Shown here: positions 11,701 to 21,290 of the stretch, in pieces
Position numbering within the stretch: position 1 is the first letter of the stretch
Layout of the letters: every line of letters begins with the position of its first letter
Source of the DNA: Blastocladiella emersonii ATCC 22665
Lineage: Eukaryota > Blastocladiomycota > Blastocladiomycetes > Blastocladiales > Blastocladiaceae
Reading direction: 5' to 3'
Length of the DNA stretch: 64,000 nucleotides
NCBI GenBank assembly: GCA_025594325.1
Contig: JANHCV010000010.1
Location: 1,550,001-1,614,000 of the forward strand
Notes under the pieces: generated by a model
Told to the model about the DNA's origin: nothing
Database searches by the model: none
The model's input: only the letters and a program-made list of their open reading frames with translations
Position numbers and translations under genes: made by a program

Positions 11701-11832
11701 GCGGCCGCGGCCGCGGCAAAGTCGACGGCAGCGCCCGCGCCGGCCAAGGCGCCGTCCATGTCGAACCTGCGCATGGAGGACCTGCTCACGCTCAAGAAGG
11801 CGGGGCCGCCCCCAGCGCGGCCTGGCGCGTGA
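8741..11832 (+). CDS. vinculin/alpha-catenin family protein, full length
   Basis: Three exons (8741-9002, 9065-10450, 10511-11832) give 989 residues; vertebrate vinculin has 1066. The head contains LVDATKGILQGTQGIL and FDDSEVQKIVVVAQ near residues 114-140, which closely follow the D1 domain of vinculin. Long Ala-rich helices fill residues 150-640. A proline-rich strap lies near 667-690 (LPPPPPSAPVVPEPP). The tail, about 740-905, starts with WSRSGNDLVHTAAEMSSHLA and contains ACTDRRLRLDLLAAANRVPT then LSQQLKILASVRAS, matching the vinculin tail bundle that binds F-actin and acidic lipids. A low-complexity extension of about 85 residues follows. In animals vinculin links talin or catenin to actin; the role here is unknown. 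Talin-type ligands were not seen in this window. Confidence 0.9.
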
Positions 11833-11996
11833 TGAGGCAGACTCGGTGGTGGTTGTGACACGCAAGAAGCGGCTATATATACGCCGCACAGTACTACTAC
11901 TACTAGGACAACAACAACAACAAGTCACACGCAGAGATATCAATCAAATCACATCGAAGGTCGCGCCATTCCCGCTCCGCGGGCGTCGACCATAGT

Positions 11997-13322
11997 CTAG
12001 AAGGTGCGGCTGAGCCACTCGAAGACGCCAAAGATGACGGCGCTGGTGGGTGTCGACTTGACGACGGTGACGAGGCACCCGCGGTACAGCCCGCGCATGC
12101 CCTCGGCGCGGTACAGGTTGACGCCGACGCGGACGAACCCTTCGGGCTTCGCGGCCGCGCCCCGGGCCGCCGTCTCGCCGCGCAGCGCACGCAGCTCCTC
12201 CTCGGTCTGCTGCCGCGACTTGATCACGTCGGCCGGGAACAGCACCACGTTGTACGAGATGCCCGCCAGCGCGCCGGCCAGCAGCAGCTCGCCCGTCGTC
12301 AGGTCGGCCTTGGTCAGCGGTTTGTCGGAAGCGGAAGCGGACCGCGCGACCTCGCGCCGCTCAATCAGCTGGCGCACAGCGACCTCGTACACGCCGAACC
12401 ACGCGGCGGACCCGCCCGTCTCGCGCAGCATGGTGCCGAGGTGACCGCGGTAGAAGCCGCGCACGCCGTGCGCGCGCCACGTGCGCCGGATCACGTCGAG
12501 CGGGCCAGAGTACGGCTGCACGGCTGTCGCACCGACCGTGGTCGACGCCGAGGTGGAGGTGAGGAACCCGGCGAGACGCGACTTGACGGACCGCTGGACC
12601 TCGGTCAGCGACGCCAGGTCCGTGGCGCCGAGCAGCGCGGTCGCTGACGCCGAGGCGGGCACCTTCTTGGGCGCCGACGGCTGCGTGAAGTGGCGGCGCT
12701 GGCCGGTCGCGGCGGACTTGACGTCAGCGGCGGCGGCGGGACGCGCAGCAGCGGCGGCAGCGGGCGGCGCCGAGTGGTGGCCCGTGGCCATCTCCTGGAC
12801 CTGCAGCTTGCACTTGACGAGCTCGATGGGCGTCAGGAGGAACGACGCGACGGTGCCGGCGAGGGCGCCCGCGGTGAAGAGCTGCGGCAGCGACAGCTGG
12901 TCCGGGTCGGCCGACGACGTTGAGGAGACCGACGAGTGGCCGCGGATCAGCGTCTGGATGTAGTTGTACGACACGAACAGGGTCGCGTTCTCGAGGACAG
13001 CGCCGACCAGCGGCGACGACAGGCCCTGTTACACGGCAATCGCGGATCAGATACACGTAGCTCCTCTCGTTCGGGGAAGAAAGCGTACCCGGTAAAGCCC
13101 ACGCACGCCCTCGCGCTGGACCGTCTTGCGGAAGCAGTCGACGGGCCCGGCAAACAGCTTGGGCTTGCCGTCGCTCGAGATGGGCTGCGACTGCAGGCGC
13201 ACCTTGACCGTGTCGGCGGGGAACTCGACTACCTTGCCGCACACGCCGGCGATGCTGCCAAAGGCCACGTCGCGCAACGGGGATGCCGCCGGGGAGGAGG
13301 AATCGCCTCCGCCATTCGTCAT
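11997..13322 (-). CDS. mitochondrial carrier, ORT1/ARG-13-like ornithine or basic amino-acid carrier
   Basis: Two exons (13322-13089 and 13025-11997) give 420 residues. Three carrier repeats are visible, each with the Px[DE]xx[KR] signature: FPADTVKVRLQS near residue 35, TPIELVKCKLQV in repeat 2 and FPADVIKSRQQT in repeat 3. The opening DVAFGSIAGVCGKVVEFPADT and the late GISYNVVLFPADVIKS resemble fungal ARG-13/ORT1 carriers, which exchange ornithine or arginine across the inner mitochondrial membrane. The protein is about 100 residues longer than usual because of an Ala/Ser/Thr-rich insertion of roughly 90 residues in the repeat-2 matrix loop (about genome 12790-12530). Exact substrate is inferred. 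Confidence 0.88.
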
Positions 13323-14549
13323 ACTGGGGCCGCACTTGCTCCTGCGGCGGTGGACGTGTGGGAGGGCGAGCGAGGGCGCGGGGTCGTGGGAGCACGCGGC
13401 AAGCGGCAGCGGATCGAGGGCGAGAGGGCCCGTCAGCTACGACGTGGTGAGGCGTGAGCGATCAGGCCGCGGATCGCGCGGATCGCGCGTGTTCTGGCGT
13501 CGATGCATACGATGCGCAAGGTGTGCAGGGCGGCGGGAGCGCGGGTGGAAGCGTCCCTGAGCGTGCCTTTGCGCCGAGTGCGATGGCGCGATACACTGCC
13601 GAATTCGTGCAGCGGCCGCGGGGTGTCTCCCTCGGCTCGCTGCACGGTGACTGGCGCCGCACGTGATGCGTCGCTGGGCCCGCAGCTTGCGTTCGCGATG
13701 CCTTCTCGGTTGACGCGGGATATGAGCTGGAATAGTAGCTGAGCATCGCATAGTGACGCCTTGGTTTTTTTGGTTCATTCGTTCGGGGAAGGGAGCATCC
13801 TTGGTGGTCCCGAGGTCGCACCGCTTGTCCCGCCGCGACCCTAGCCCAAACCATACATTTTTTGTGCGTGCAATAGTTCTCGCGTCGCTCTTGTGTCATT
13901 CTACGCGATGCTCGGCTCATTCGCACCATCGGCGCGACGAGGAGGTCGGAGTGTCTCCACCGTCACGTGATACTTTGACGCGTCGCGACGCGTGTCTCGA
14001 GCGCGGCGCCGGGCCGTGGGCTGAGAAGCACGAGGAGGAGCCAGCGGATCAAGTCCATCGCTTGTGCTGCTCATGGGGCGCGACAGGAAGCGAAAACGCA
14101 TGGAGACCGTGTCGCGAGCGCATGAAGTTCACGTTGAACCAGGTTAGCGTCATCAAGTCGACTGTACGTCTCTACGAGCGAGGACATCACCGACCGATGG
14201 CCGGATAGGCGTTCGACTCGCCCGAGAAGCTTCTTTCGCTCGATCAAGGCGGTCGAAGCCTGGTTGGCCTCCCCATCTCGGGTCGAGAGTCAAACTCAGG
14301 TCAGCAGGCGGTGACTGGATGTCAGCGACGCGAGGACATCACCCACAGTCGAAGACTCCACCAGCGAGCGTCGCGGGTCGCATGGAACGGGATCAGGTGT
14401 CGCGGATGAGGGGGCCGACAGCCGCCGGACAGCTCACACGATTGATATCGCAGCTCACCGAGCAACAGGTCCGCGGGCACGTTTCTCAGTTCGATACATT
14501 GGATCCATGTACACTCGGCGCAATCGCCCACCGCGAGCGACGCACGCGC
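13323..14549. other. intergenic region between ORT1-like gene and RCF1
   Basis: About 1.2 kb holds the carrier promoter (near 13323) and the RCF1 3' flank. Several frames stay open for 60-150 codons but have no family features and use codons unlike the genes on both sides. I see no supported gene. Confidence 0.55.
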
Positions 14550-14994
14550 CTAGGCCTTGCTGCCGGTGCTCTCGGCCGCAGCCGCTGCCGCCGGTGTTGG
14601 GTCGGTCGACTCGATGATGGCGCGGGCAGCGGCCGAGGGCTGGGCCTGGCTCATCTGGTCGAGGTGCTCGAGGCGCTTCTTCTGGTACGCGTCGCCGTAA
14701 AAGTACATGCCGTACAGCGCCGCGAACAGCGTGAAGCCCTGGCCGGCGATGCGCCACCGCATCATGTTCTGCGACGTCTTCTGGTCGCCCGCGCGGAACG
14801 CGCCGATGCCCTTGAGCATCGCGAACACGGTGAAGCCGAGGCCTAGACGGGTGGGGTAGGAGGGGAGGGTCAGGGTGCCGTCGCAGCGGGGGCCGGTGGC
14901 CGAGCGAGGCGACGGTACCGAGAGGCACAAGCGGCTCCTCCATGGCCTTGCGCTTCACCTTCTGCGTGAAGCTCTCGGGGGCGTAGTACGGCAT
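14550..14994 (-). CDS. RCF1: HIG1-domain respiratory supercomplex factor Rcf1
   Basis: Two exons (14994-14919 and 14842-14550) give 122 residues. After MPYYAPESFTQKVKRKAMEE comes the HIG1 domain, EPLVPLG at the splice joint, then a first membrane span, MRWRIAGQGFTLFAALYGMY as the second span, and a charged helix (YQKKRLEHLDQM). Rcf1 sits in the inner mitochondrial membrane and helps cytochrome oxidase assembly and III-IV supercomplexes. At the joint the alignment to known HIG1 domains appears one residue short, so the splice point could be off by a codon. A CTAAC box and a TAG directly before the start suggest a 5' UTR intron upstream. Confidence 0.85.
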
Positions 14995-15325
14995 GCTACG
15001 CGAGTAATCGAGGGCGATCGGGTCGTGGACGTTAGGACGGCCTGTCCCGAGCGAAGGGTGCGGCGCGCGCGCCAATCCATGAGAGTTGCATGCCTGGGAG
15101 GTTCGTTGCGTGGGGTCCGTTGCAAACGAGGGAGAGAGGGCGTCAACAACGCGTCGGCGGCATCAGCCGATGGGCCGACCCGATCGGCGCGCGCGTGTGG
15201 GCACTGCCCGGCGACGGGTCACGCGCCGCCACGTTGCCTGAACCCGCACCTGCACTGTGGCGCACTCCGCCGTGAACACCACGCTCCTCTCTTCGTACCC
15301 GTCGACGGTGACGGATCACACAACC
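14995..15325. promoter_or_regulatory. bidirectional promoter, RCF1/TRM140
   Basis: These 331 bases separate divergent genes. A possible 5' UTR intron of RCF1 ends at 14995-14997 with a CTAAC branch-like box near 15030. Nothing else is recognised. Confidence 0.4.
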
Positions 15326-16633
15326 ATGGAGCAAAAGACTGAAATGAACACGGCCGCCGCGCCGGCGCCGATCGCGGACGCGCCCGCCGCTGACGCCGCC
15401 GCCCCCGTCAACAAGAAGAAGACCGACTCGAGCGTCATTGACGTGCGGCACCAGCGCGACCGGCCGTTCGGCGGCCGCCCGCTGACCAACGAGGAGGATG
15501 TGTTCAAGCACAACTCGTGGGACCACGTCGAGATGACCGAGGACGACAAGGCGGCCGCGCTCAAGCGCATCGCCGAGCACGCCGCCCACCGCGTCGACGA
15601 GTCGCTGCGCGACGAGCTCATCGACCACGCCAACGAGCAGTGGGACCGTTTCTACGACGCCAACCAGTCCAAGTTCTTCAAGGACCGCCTCTGGCTCGCC
15701 GTCGAGTTCCCCGAAATCTTCAACGCCCCCGCCGGCACTGAGCTGCGCGAGGAGCCCTACACTATCATGGAGGTCGGGTGCGGCGCCGGGAACACCGTGT
15801 ACCCCGTGCTCCGCGAGTGGAAGCGCCGCGCCGCTGTCCCTGCCGTGGCTGCTGCGGAGGGCGCTGCACCTGCCGAGTCTGCTGAGACCGCCGAGGCACC
15901 AGCTGCCGCTCCCGTCCAGCCCGCCACCGACCCCAAGGTGTTCATCCACGCGTGCGACTACTCTTCCTCCGCCGTCAACCTGGTCAAGGTACGCTGGGCC
16001 TCGCTGTGCCATACCCTACACCCCGCTCACACTCCGTCCCCACGTAGACCAACGACGAGTTTGACTCGAAATACGTCAACGCCTTTGTCTACGACCTGAC
16101 GTCCGACGAGCTGCCGCCTTCGGTCCAGCCGGGCTCCGTCGACGTGCTCGTCCTCATCTTTGTCTTCTCGGCGCTCCCGCCCGCCAAGCAGAAGCAGGCC
16201 ATGACCAACGTCTACAAGGTACGCTCAGGTGTACCCCTCCTCGCTTTAGCCCAGCGACTGACCCGCGACTCCGCTCCCGTCTAGCTCCTGCGCCCCGGCG
16301 GCCTCGTCGTGTTCCGCGACTACGCCCACATGGACCTCGCCCAGGTCCGCATGAAGAACGGCCGGCAAATCGACGACAACTTTTACATGCGCGGCGACAA
16401 GACCCTCGTCTACTTTTTCACCACCGACGAGGTCCGCGAGCTCGTCGAGAGCGTCGGTCTGACGTACGTCCGCTGGTCTCTGAGTCTGAGCCGAACTACC
16501 GCTAACTTGTCTCGCTCCCACCAACAGCGTCGAGCAGCTCGGCCTCGACCACCGCCTGCTCGTCAACCGCGGCAAGCAGCTGCGCATGAACCGGCTGTGG
16601 CTGCAGTGCAAGTTCCGCAAGCCGCTCGAGTAG
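15326..16633 (+). CDS. TRM140: tRNA 3-methylcytidine methyltransferase, Trm140/METTL2 type
   Basis: Four exons (15326-15988, 16048-16218, 16285-16463, 16528-16633) give 372 residues. The family marker [18 protein letters not shown] lies near residue 65, the [19 protein letters not shown] block near 110 and the SAM-binding motif [16 protein letters not shown] near 150. [28 protein letters not shown] and [12 protein letters not shown] follow as later motifs. Trm140/METTL2 proteins methylate C32 of the anticodon loop in Thr and Ser tRNAs. An Ala/Glu-rich insertion of about 40 residues follows motif I. The start at 15326 has a good CAACC ATGG context; an in-frame Met at 15257 would add 23 residues. 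Confidence 0.93.
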
Positions 16634-16690
16634 CGACGCGTTCTGCAAAATACATATACATTGTAGCTAGCCGACCTCCGCCGCTGTCGC

Positions 16691-19600
16691 CTACTTGCGC
16701 CGCAGCGCAGCAATCAGCTCGTCCACGGCCGCTGCCGTGGCCCCGTCGCGCGCCATGCGCCGCAGCTCGACCAGCTTGGGCATATCGCCGAGCTGGCTCG
16801 CGACCTGCGCCGCCTCGGTGATGGCGCCGATCGCCTCGTACTGCTCGACGCGCAGCTTGATGTCGCACTTTTGGCTACACACGACGGCCTCGTGTCAGTC
16901 AGTCGCCGCCCAACCCCACCTCGCCCTCGCACACGATGTCGTACATGTACTTCTTCGCCTCCTCGCTCACACCCGCAGCAACACACGCGCGGACAAACGG
17001 GAGGTGCCCGATCGCGGGGCGGCGCGACGCGGCGGCAAACTTCTCGAGCTCGGGCCAGTCGCGCGCCGCCGCGAGGCCGCGGACGACGGTCCACGCCCAC
17101 CGCTTCTCGGAAACGCCAGCCGCGATGCGGGTGCGCAGCTTGGCGGCCTCGTCCATGTGGCCCGTGCGGATCAGCTGGACCAGCGTCGCGTCGAGCGACA
17201 GGGACTCGTAGGGCTGGATTCCGAGCGCAGGGTTGGCCGGGAACCGCGTCGCCAGCTGCGCCTGCTGGTGCAGCAGGTCCACCTGCGACTCGACCATGCG
17301 CTGCTGCGCCGCGGCACGCTTGGTTCGCGCGAACGCCGCCGTGGCTTCGCGGAGCAGCGCGAGCTTCTCCTCGGTCGTCTACGTGTTGTGGGCAGGAGTC
17401 AGCGTGAGGCAGATGAGCACGCGTGGTGAGCGGAGACGTACTTCGGCAGTCTCAACGTCCTCGAGGATGAGGTTCCCCATCTCGACGTGGCGGTCCTCGA
17501 GAAAGTAAAAGTCGCGCAGGAGCGTGCGGTCGTTCTCGCGCGCGTACTGCTCGAGATACGGCAGCGCGCCGGGGCAGTCGTGCACCGCGCGCAGGAAGTC
17601 GGTCAGCTTGAGCGACTTGCGCAGGTAGATGAGCACGAGGTAGACTACACTCAGGGGACGGAGAGGTCAGCAACTTGATGAGCTGGCTCGGCAGCAAGAT
17701 CGTACCGAGATCCTTGTCAAACGTCGAGATCGCCTTGGCGAGCGCGAGCTGCGGCTGCTGCATCTCGAGGAGCAGCGGCACCTTCTTGGCGACCTGGGTC
17801 TCAAAGTCCACGAGCCGCGTGGCCACGGCAACATGCCCAGCTGCGTGCGCCGCGACCGCGAGGTCCGAGAAGTCGAGCGCGGCCATGGCCCCGTCGCTCC
17901 CGCCCGCCGACACACGCAGCCGGTCCACAATCGTCCCGACGAGCAGGTCCACGTCAAAGTCGCGCGCATGCGCGATCTTGAGCTTGGTCCAGTCCGTGAC
18001 GACGGCGGCGCGCGCGCGGTCAAGCTCGAGGAACTCGGCGATCCGGAACGCGAGCAGGTGCTTGCGCGCGGCCACCAGGAGCCGCACCATGCCCGCGTCA
18101 CCGATCGCGTCCAGCGCCTTGTCGGACACAGGGAACCCGGCGGCCCGCAGCGCGTTGAGGACGCGGAGCCGCGACCCGGTGCGCACGAGCGCGTCGCGGA
18201 TCGTGATGATGACCGAGGCCGTAGCGGCAGCGTCAACAGACGCACGGCGCGGTGGGGACGATGCCGGGGTGCCTGCTACGGCAGCGGGCTCAGACGCGAC
18301 CCACGCGCGGCCAAACTGGACCGCCGTCAGGAGCGAGCGCTGGACCTTGGGCTCCCACGCCTGCATGGCGGCCTCGAGGCACGTGGTGAGCGCGCCGCGC
18401 AGCTGGGCCGTCCGCAGGAGCTCCTCGAGCAGGTCGACCGACTGCGCCGACTTGCGGTTGTAGTGGTCAACCGCGTCCATGAGCACGGCGCCCGGGTGCG
18501 TTGAGCCGATCTTGAAGATGTTCTGCGTCGCGTCTACGGGGAGCTGATCGGGTCAGTGCACCCGTCAAGGCGCTAGGATGAGAGAGCGTACAGGGGACGA
18601 TGGAGAAGAGCGTCACGTCCGTCGAGGTGATCTGGAAGCACGACTCGAGTGCAGGGCTCAGAGTCACAGGCTCAAAGAGGTCGATACTACAACGAAAGTT
18701 GGGTTAGCTTCACGGCTCCTGCTCAGCAGCTGTGCGAGGTAATCGTACACGTAGTGCTCGCCCGAGATGTGGAAGAAGACGAGTGCCTCCGAAAAGGACA
18801 CGAGAACGGCCTCCTCGCCACACCTACATGGACAGGGCGTCAGGAATCAGACCACGAAGTCCAAACTCGTATTCGGTTCGGAAAAAACGAACCAGACGAG
18901 ATCAAAGTCGTTGAGGTCGCAGTCGACCACGGTCTGGAGGTCGAGCGAGCCCGTGACGTGCATGGACGACGCGAGCCGGAGCTCGAGCTTGAACCCGTTG
19001 GTCACCGAGGCCCAGAAGTTGGCGTTGGGCGAGACGCGGATGCGCTGCAGCGGCGGAAACTCCTACAATACGGTGAAAGGGTGGATCAGCGGTAGACACG
19101 CCAGTTTTCGAACAAGTCAACGTACGAGCTCCTGGTAGTCCATTTCACTGACCATCTTAACCGAGTTGAGCGTTTGCGCGACGAGCTCGACGGACCCCGA
19201 TGTGGTGTTGGCCTCGGGCGTGTAGCTCCAGCAGTTGGGCAGTGCAGCAAACTCTACACACACAAGAGAGGTGAGCGGTGATGTTGGAACGGTGGGGATG
19301 GCGGGAACCGTACTGAAATGGCGGTAGACACGCGGGACCTGGTCGCGCCAGGATCGGACCACGACAAACTGGCCGGCCTTGGTCAGCACCGCGAGTCCAC
19401 TTGGCCAGATCTCGGCCGAGTGGATACCGCTGTCCTTGACCTCCTACACTCACCCGGCGACAAACGGTTGGACGGTTCCTTGCTAGCGCCTTACGATTGA
19501 CGAGTACCTCGCCGAGGGAGAACACGGCCGGGTCGCCGTACAGCGGGTACAGCCGAACGGTCGCGTCGTTGAGCAGCACGACGAGCCGCTCGTCGTCGGT

Positions 19601-19951
19601 CCACCCGAGCTTGATGATCGAAGCGTGCTCACGGTCCCACGGTTGTGCGCGGACGAGCTCGCCTTTGGCCGAGTGGATAGCGAGGGGGACCGACATGGTG
19701 GTGGCGCCAACGGCAAAGTGCGGCTTGGCCTCGTTGCGCGCGGTGCCTGGACGTAGGACCACGGATTAGCGCGCCGTGACGGAGATCCAGCGAAAATGAA
19801 CGGATCACCAACCAACGAACGAGCCCGTCGTGGACACGGCAACATGCAAGTGGTCGAAATGCGTCAGGTCCCAGTCAAGCTCATAGAGGCGGCGCTGGCA
19901 CAGCACGCTGTCGCCGAGCGGGATCCAGCCTTCACGAGCGGCAGCCGTCAT
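16691..19951 (-). CDS. VPS16: HOPS/CORVET core subunit Vps16
   Basis: Eleven exons keep phase throughout: 19951-19813, 19746-19508, 19443-19314, 19253-19126, 19062-18893, 18823-18749, 18686-18592, 18533-17706, 17644-17442, 17378-16933, 16874-16691. The product is 878 residues. An N-terminal beta-propeller contains ELDWDLTHFDHLHVAVS and FDLVWCGEEAVLVSFSEAL; then NIFKIGSTHPGAVLMDAVDH and the C-terminal Vps16 domain of stacked helices follow (LIYLRKSLKLTDFLRAVHD, DFYFLEDRHVEMGNLILED). Vps16 pairs with Vps33 in the tethering complexes HOPS and CORVET on endosomes and vacuole. Introns are mostly 55-70 bases. The first four exons have a damaged inverted relative at 51504-52335. Confidence 0.95.
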
Positions 19952-21290
19952 GTTGCAGGATGTGTTGCGAGTAGTTGCGGTGCTCAGAGATACATGAAAG
20001 TCAGGCGGAGGGAGAGCGGGGGACACGAACCCAACGCCGCTCAAGGCTGATCGACGCGACAGCTCTGAATGGACCTGCCACTCGAATCGCGGACGTGTCG
20101 GATGTGGCGCAACGCGTCCTTCGCTCTCGACCTCGAGTGGTTGGCAGCCTCGCGGGTTGTCAGCGACCGGACGTCCCGTCAGGGGCAGCTCTGAAACGGC
20201 TTCGGACGCACATGGCGGCGGTAACGCCGCGGCCGGAGATTGAGCTGCACAAGTAGAGCGCGTCCATGACGGCTGCGAAGTGTATGTACGACAAGACAGA
20301 TGATGATATGATCTCAGAGCGCAGGATGCTTCCCGAGGATGGTATGGTCGATCGCGACGGCCTTGGCAATGAGGAGCGCAAAGCCGGACTTGCAGACACC
20401 GCCCTAGTGCTTGGTTCACGAGGGACGTGCGGCGAGTTGAGGAGGCAATGAAGAGCTTGATAACGAAGAGGAGCTTGATGACGGGGAGGAGCTTGACGTC
20501 TTGATGCTTGATGGTAGACGAGGAACTTGAGGGCGAGCGTGACGTGGCCGGCACCTGGAACTCGCGGGACTTGAGCACGTTGAGAACCGACGACGACCTG
20601 GGCGGGCACGACTTGTTGATGCGCCAAACTTGGTGTATCTACACAGCACACGGGTGTCAGTTGAAGGATGGGTCACGGAAAGGCCAGGTCAGGACGCGCA
20701 TACCTTGGTTGAGGCGCGATGGCCGCGTGCGCCGGGTCTCGGACTTGACGCTGATCCGTGAACTTGTTGCTGGCGGCGACCTGGCGCGGAGAGCTTGGGA
20801 ACCTGTCGGCGCAAGCGAGTGTGAGTTGCCTTGCCCGAGCGCGACGACAACAGCGGGTCGAGTGAAGCGTACCTAATTGTTGACCGTGAGCTGCGCGGCC
20901 GGCCATAGCTCATGCCCGCCGCCGCTGCCGAGCCCGGCTCGTGGCGCGGGACCGCGCGACCAGTCGCTCGACACCCGACGCTATGAATATAGCTCGCCGA
21001 TATTCCCGACACGTGCCAGGAGGGCAGTGCGTACTCTGAAGGCGTGTCGGGCATGCACGTCGAGCGAGTGTGGCCGCGATCCCGATCCCGATCCCGTACC
21101 GCGAGACGATCGTGAAGAGCTGGATGGATGGTGGTGCGGATGGCGCGGATGATCATGATGTCCTCGGAGAATCTACACTACACGGATCAGCGAGCGTGAG
21201 TTGCCGGATCACGACGACGGCCGCGAGACGGGAGAAACGTACCTTGTTGTTGACCGTGGCCGAGGACTCGACCGTGACGATGAATTGCTC
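19140..21290 (-). repeat. inverted segmental duplication, arm A
   Basis: This block matches 50200-52335 on the opposite strand. It covers VPS16 exons 1-4, the intergenic gap and the 3' end of the neighbouring repetitive locus. Between about 20640 and 21150 the two arms are near identical over hundreds of bases, introns included. Over VPS16 the exons are clearly homologous but diverged and the intron sequences do not align. Ends were judged by eye and are good to about 20 bases. Confidence 0.85.

Noticed and set aside
13753-14208. Plus-strand frame of 151 codons
   Set aside because: Low-complexity residues, no domain, no start context, and it lies in an otherwise empty gap.
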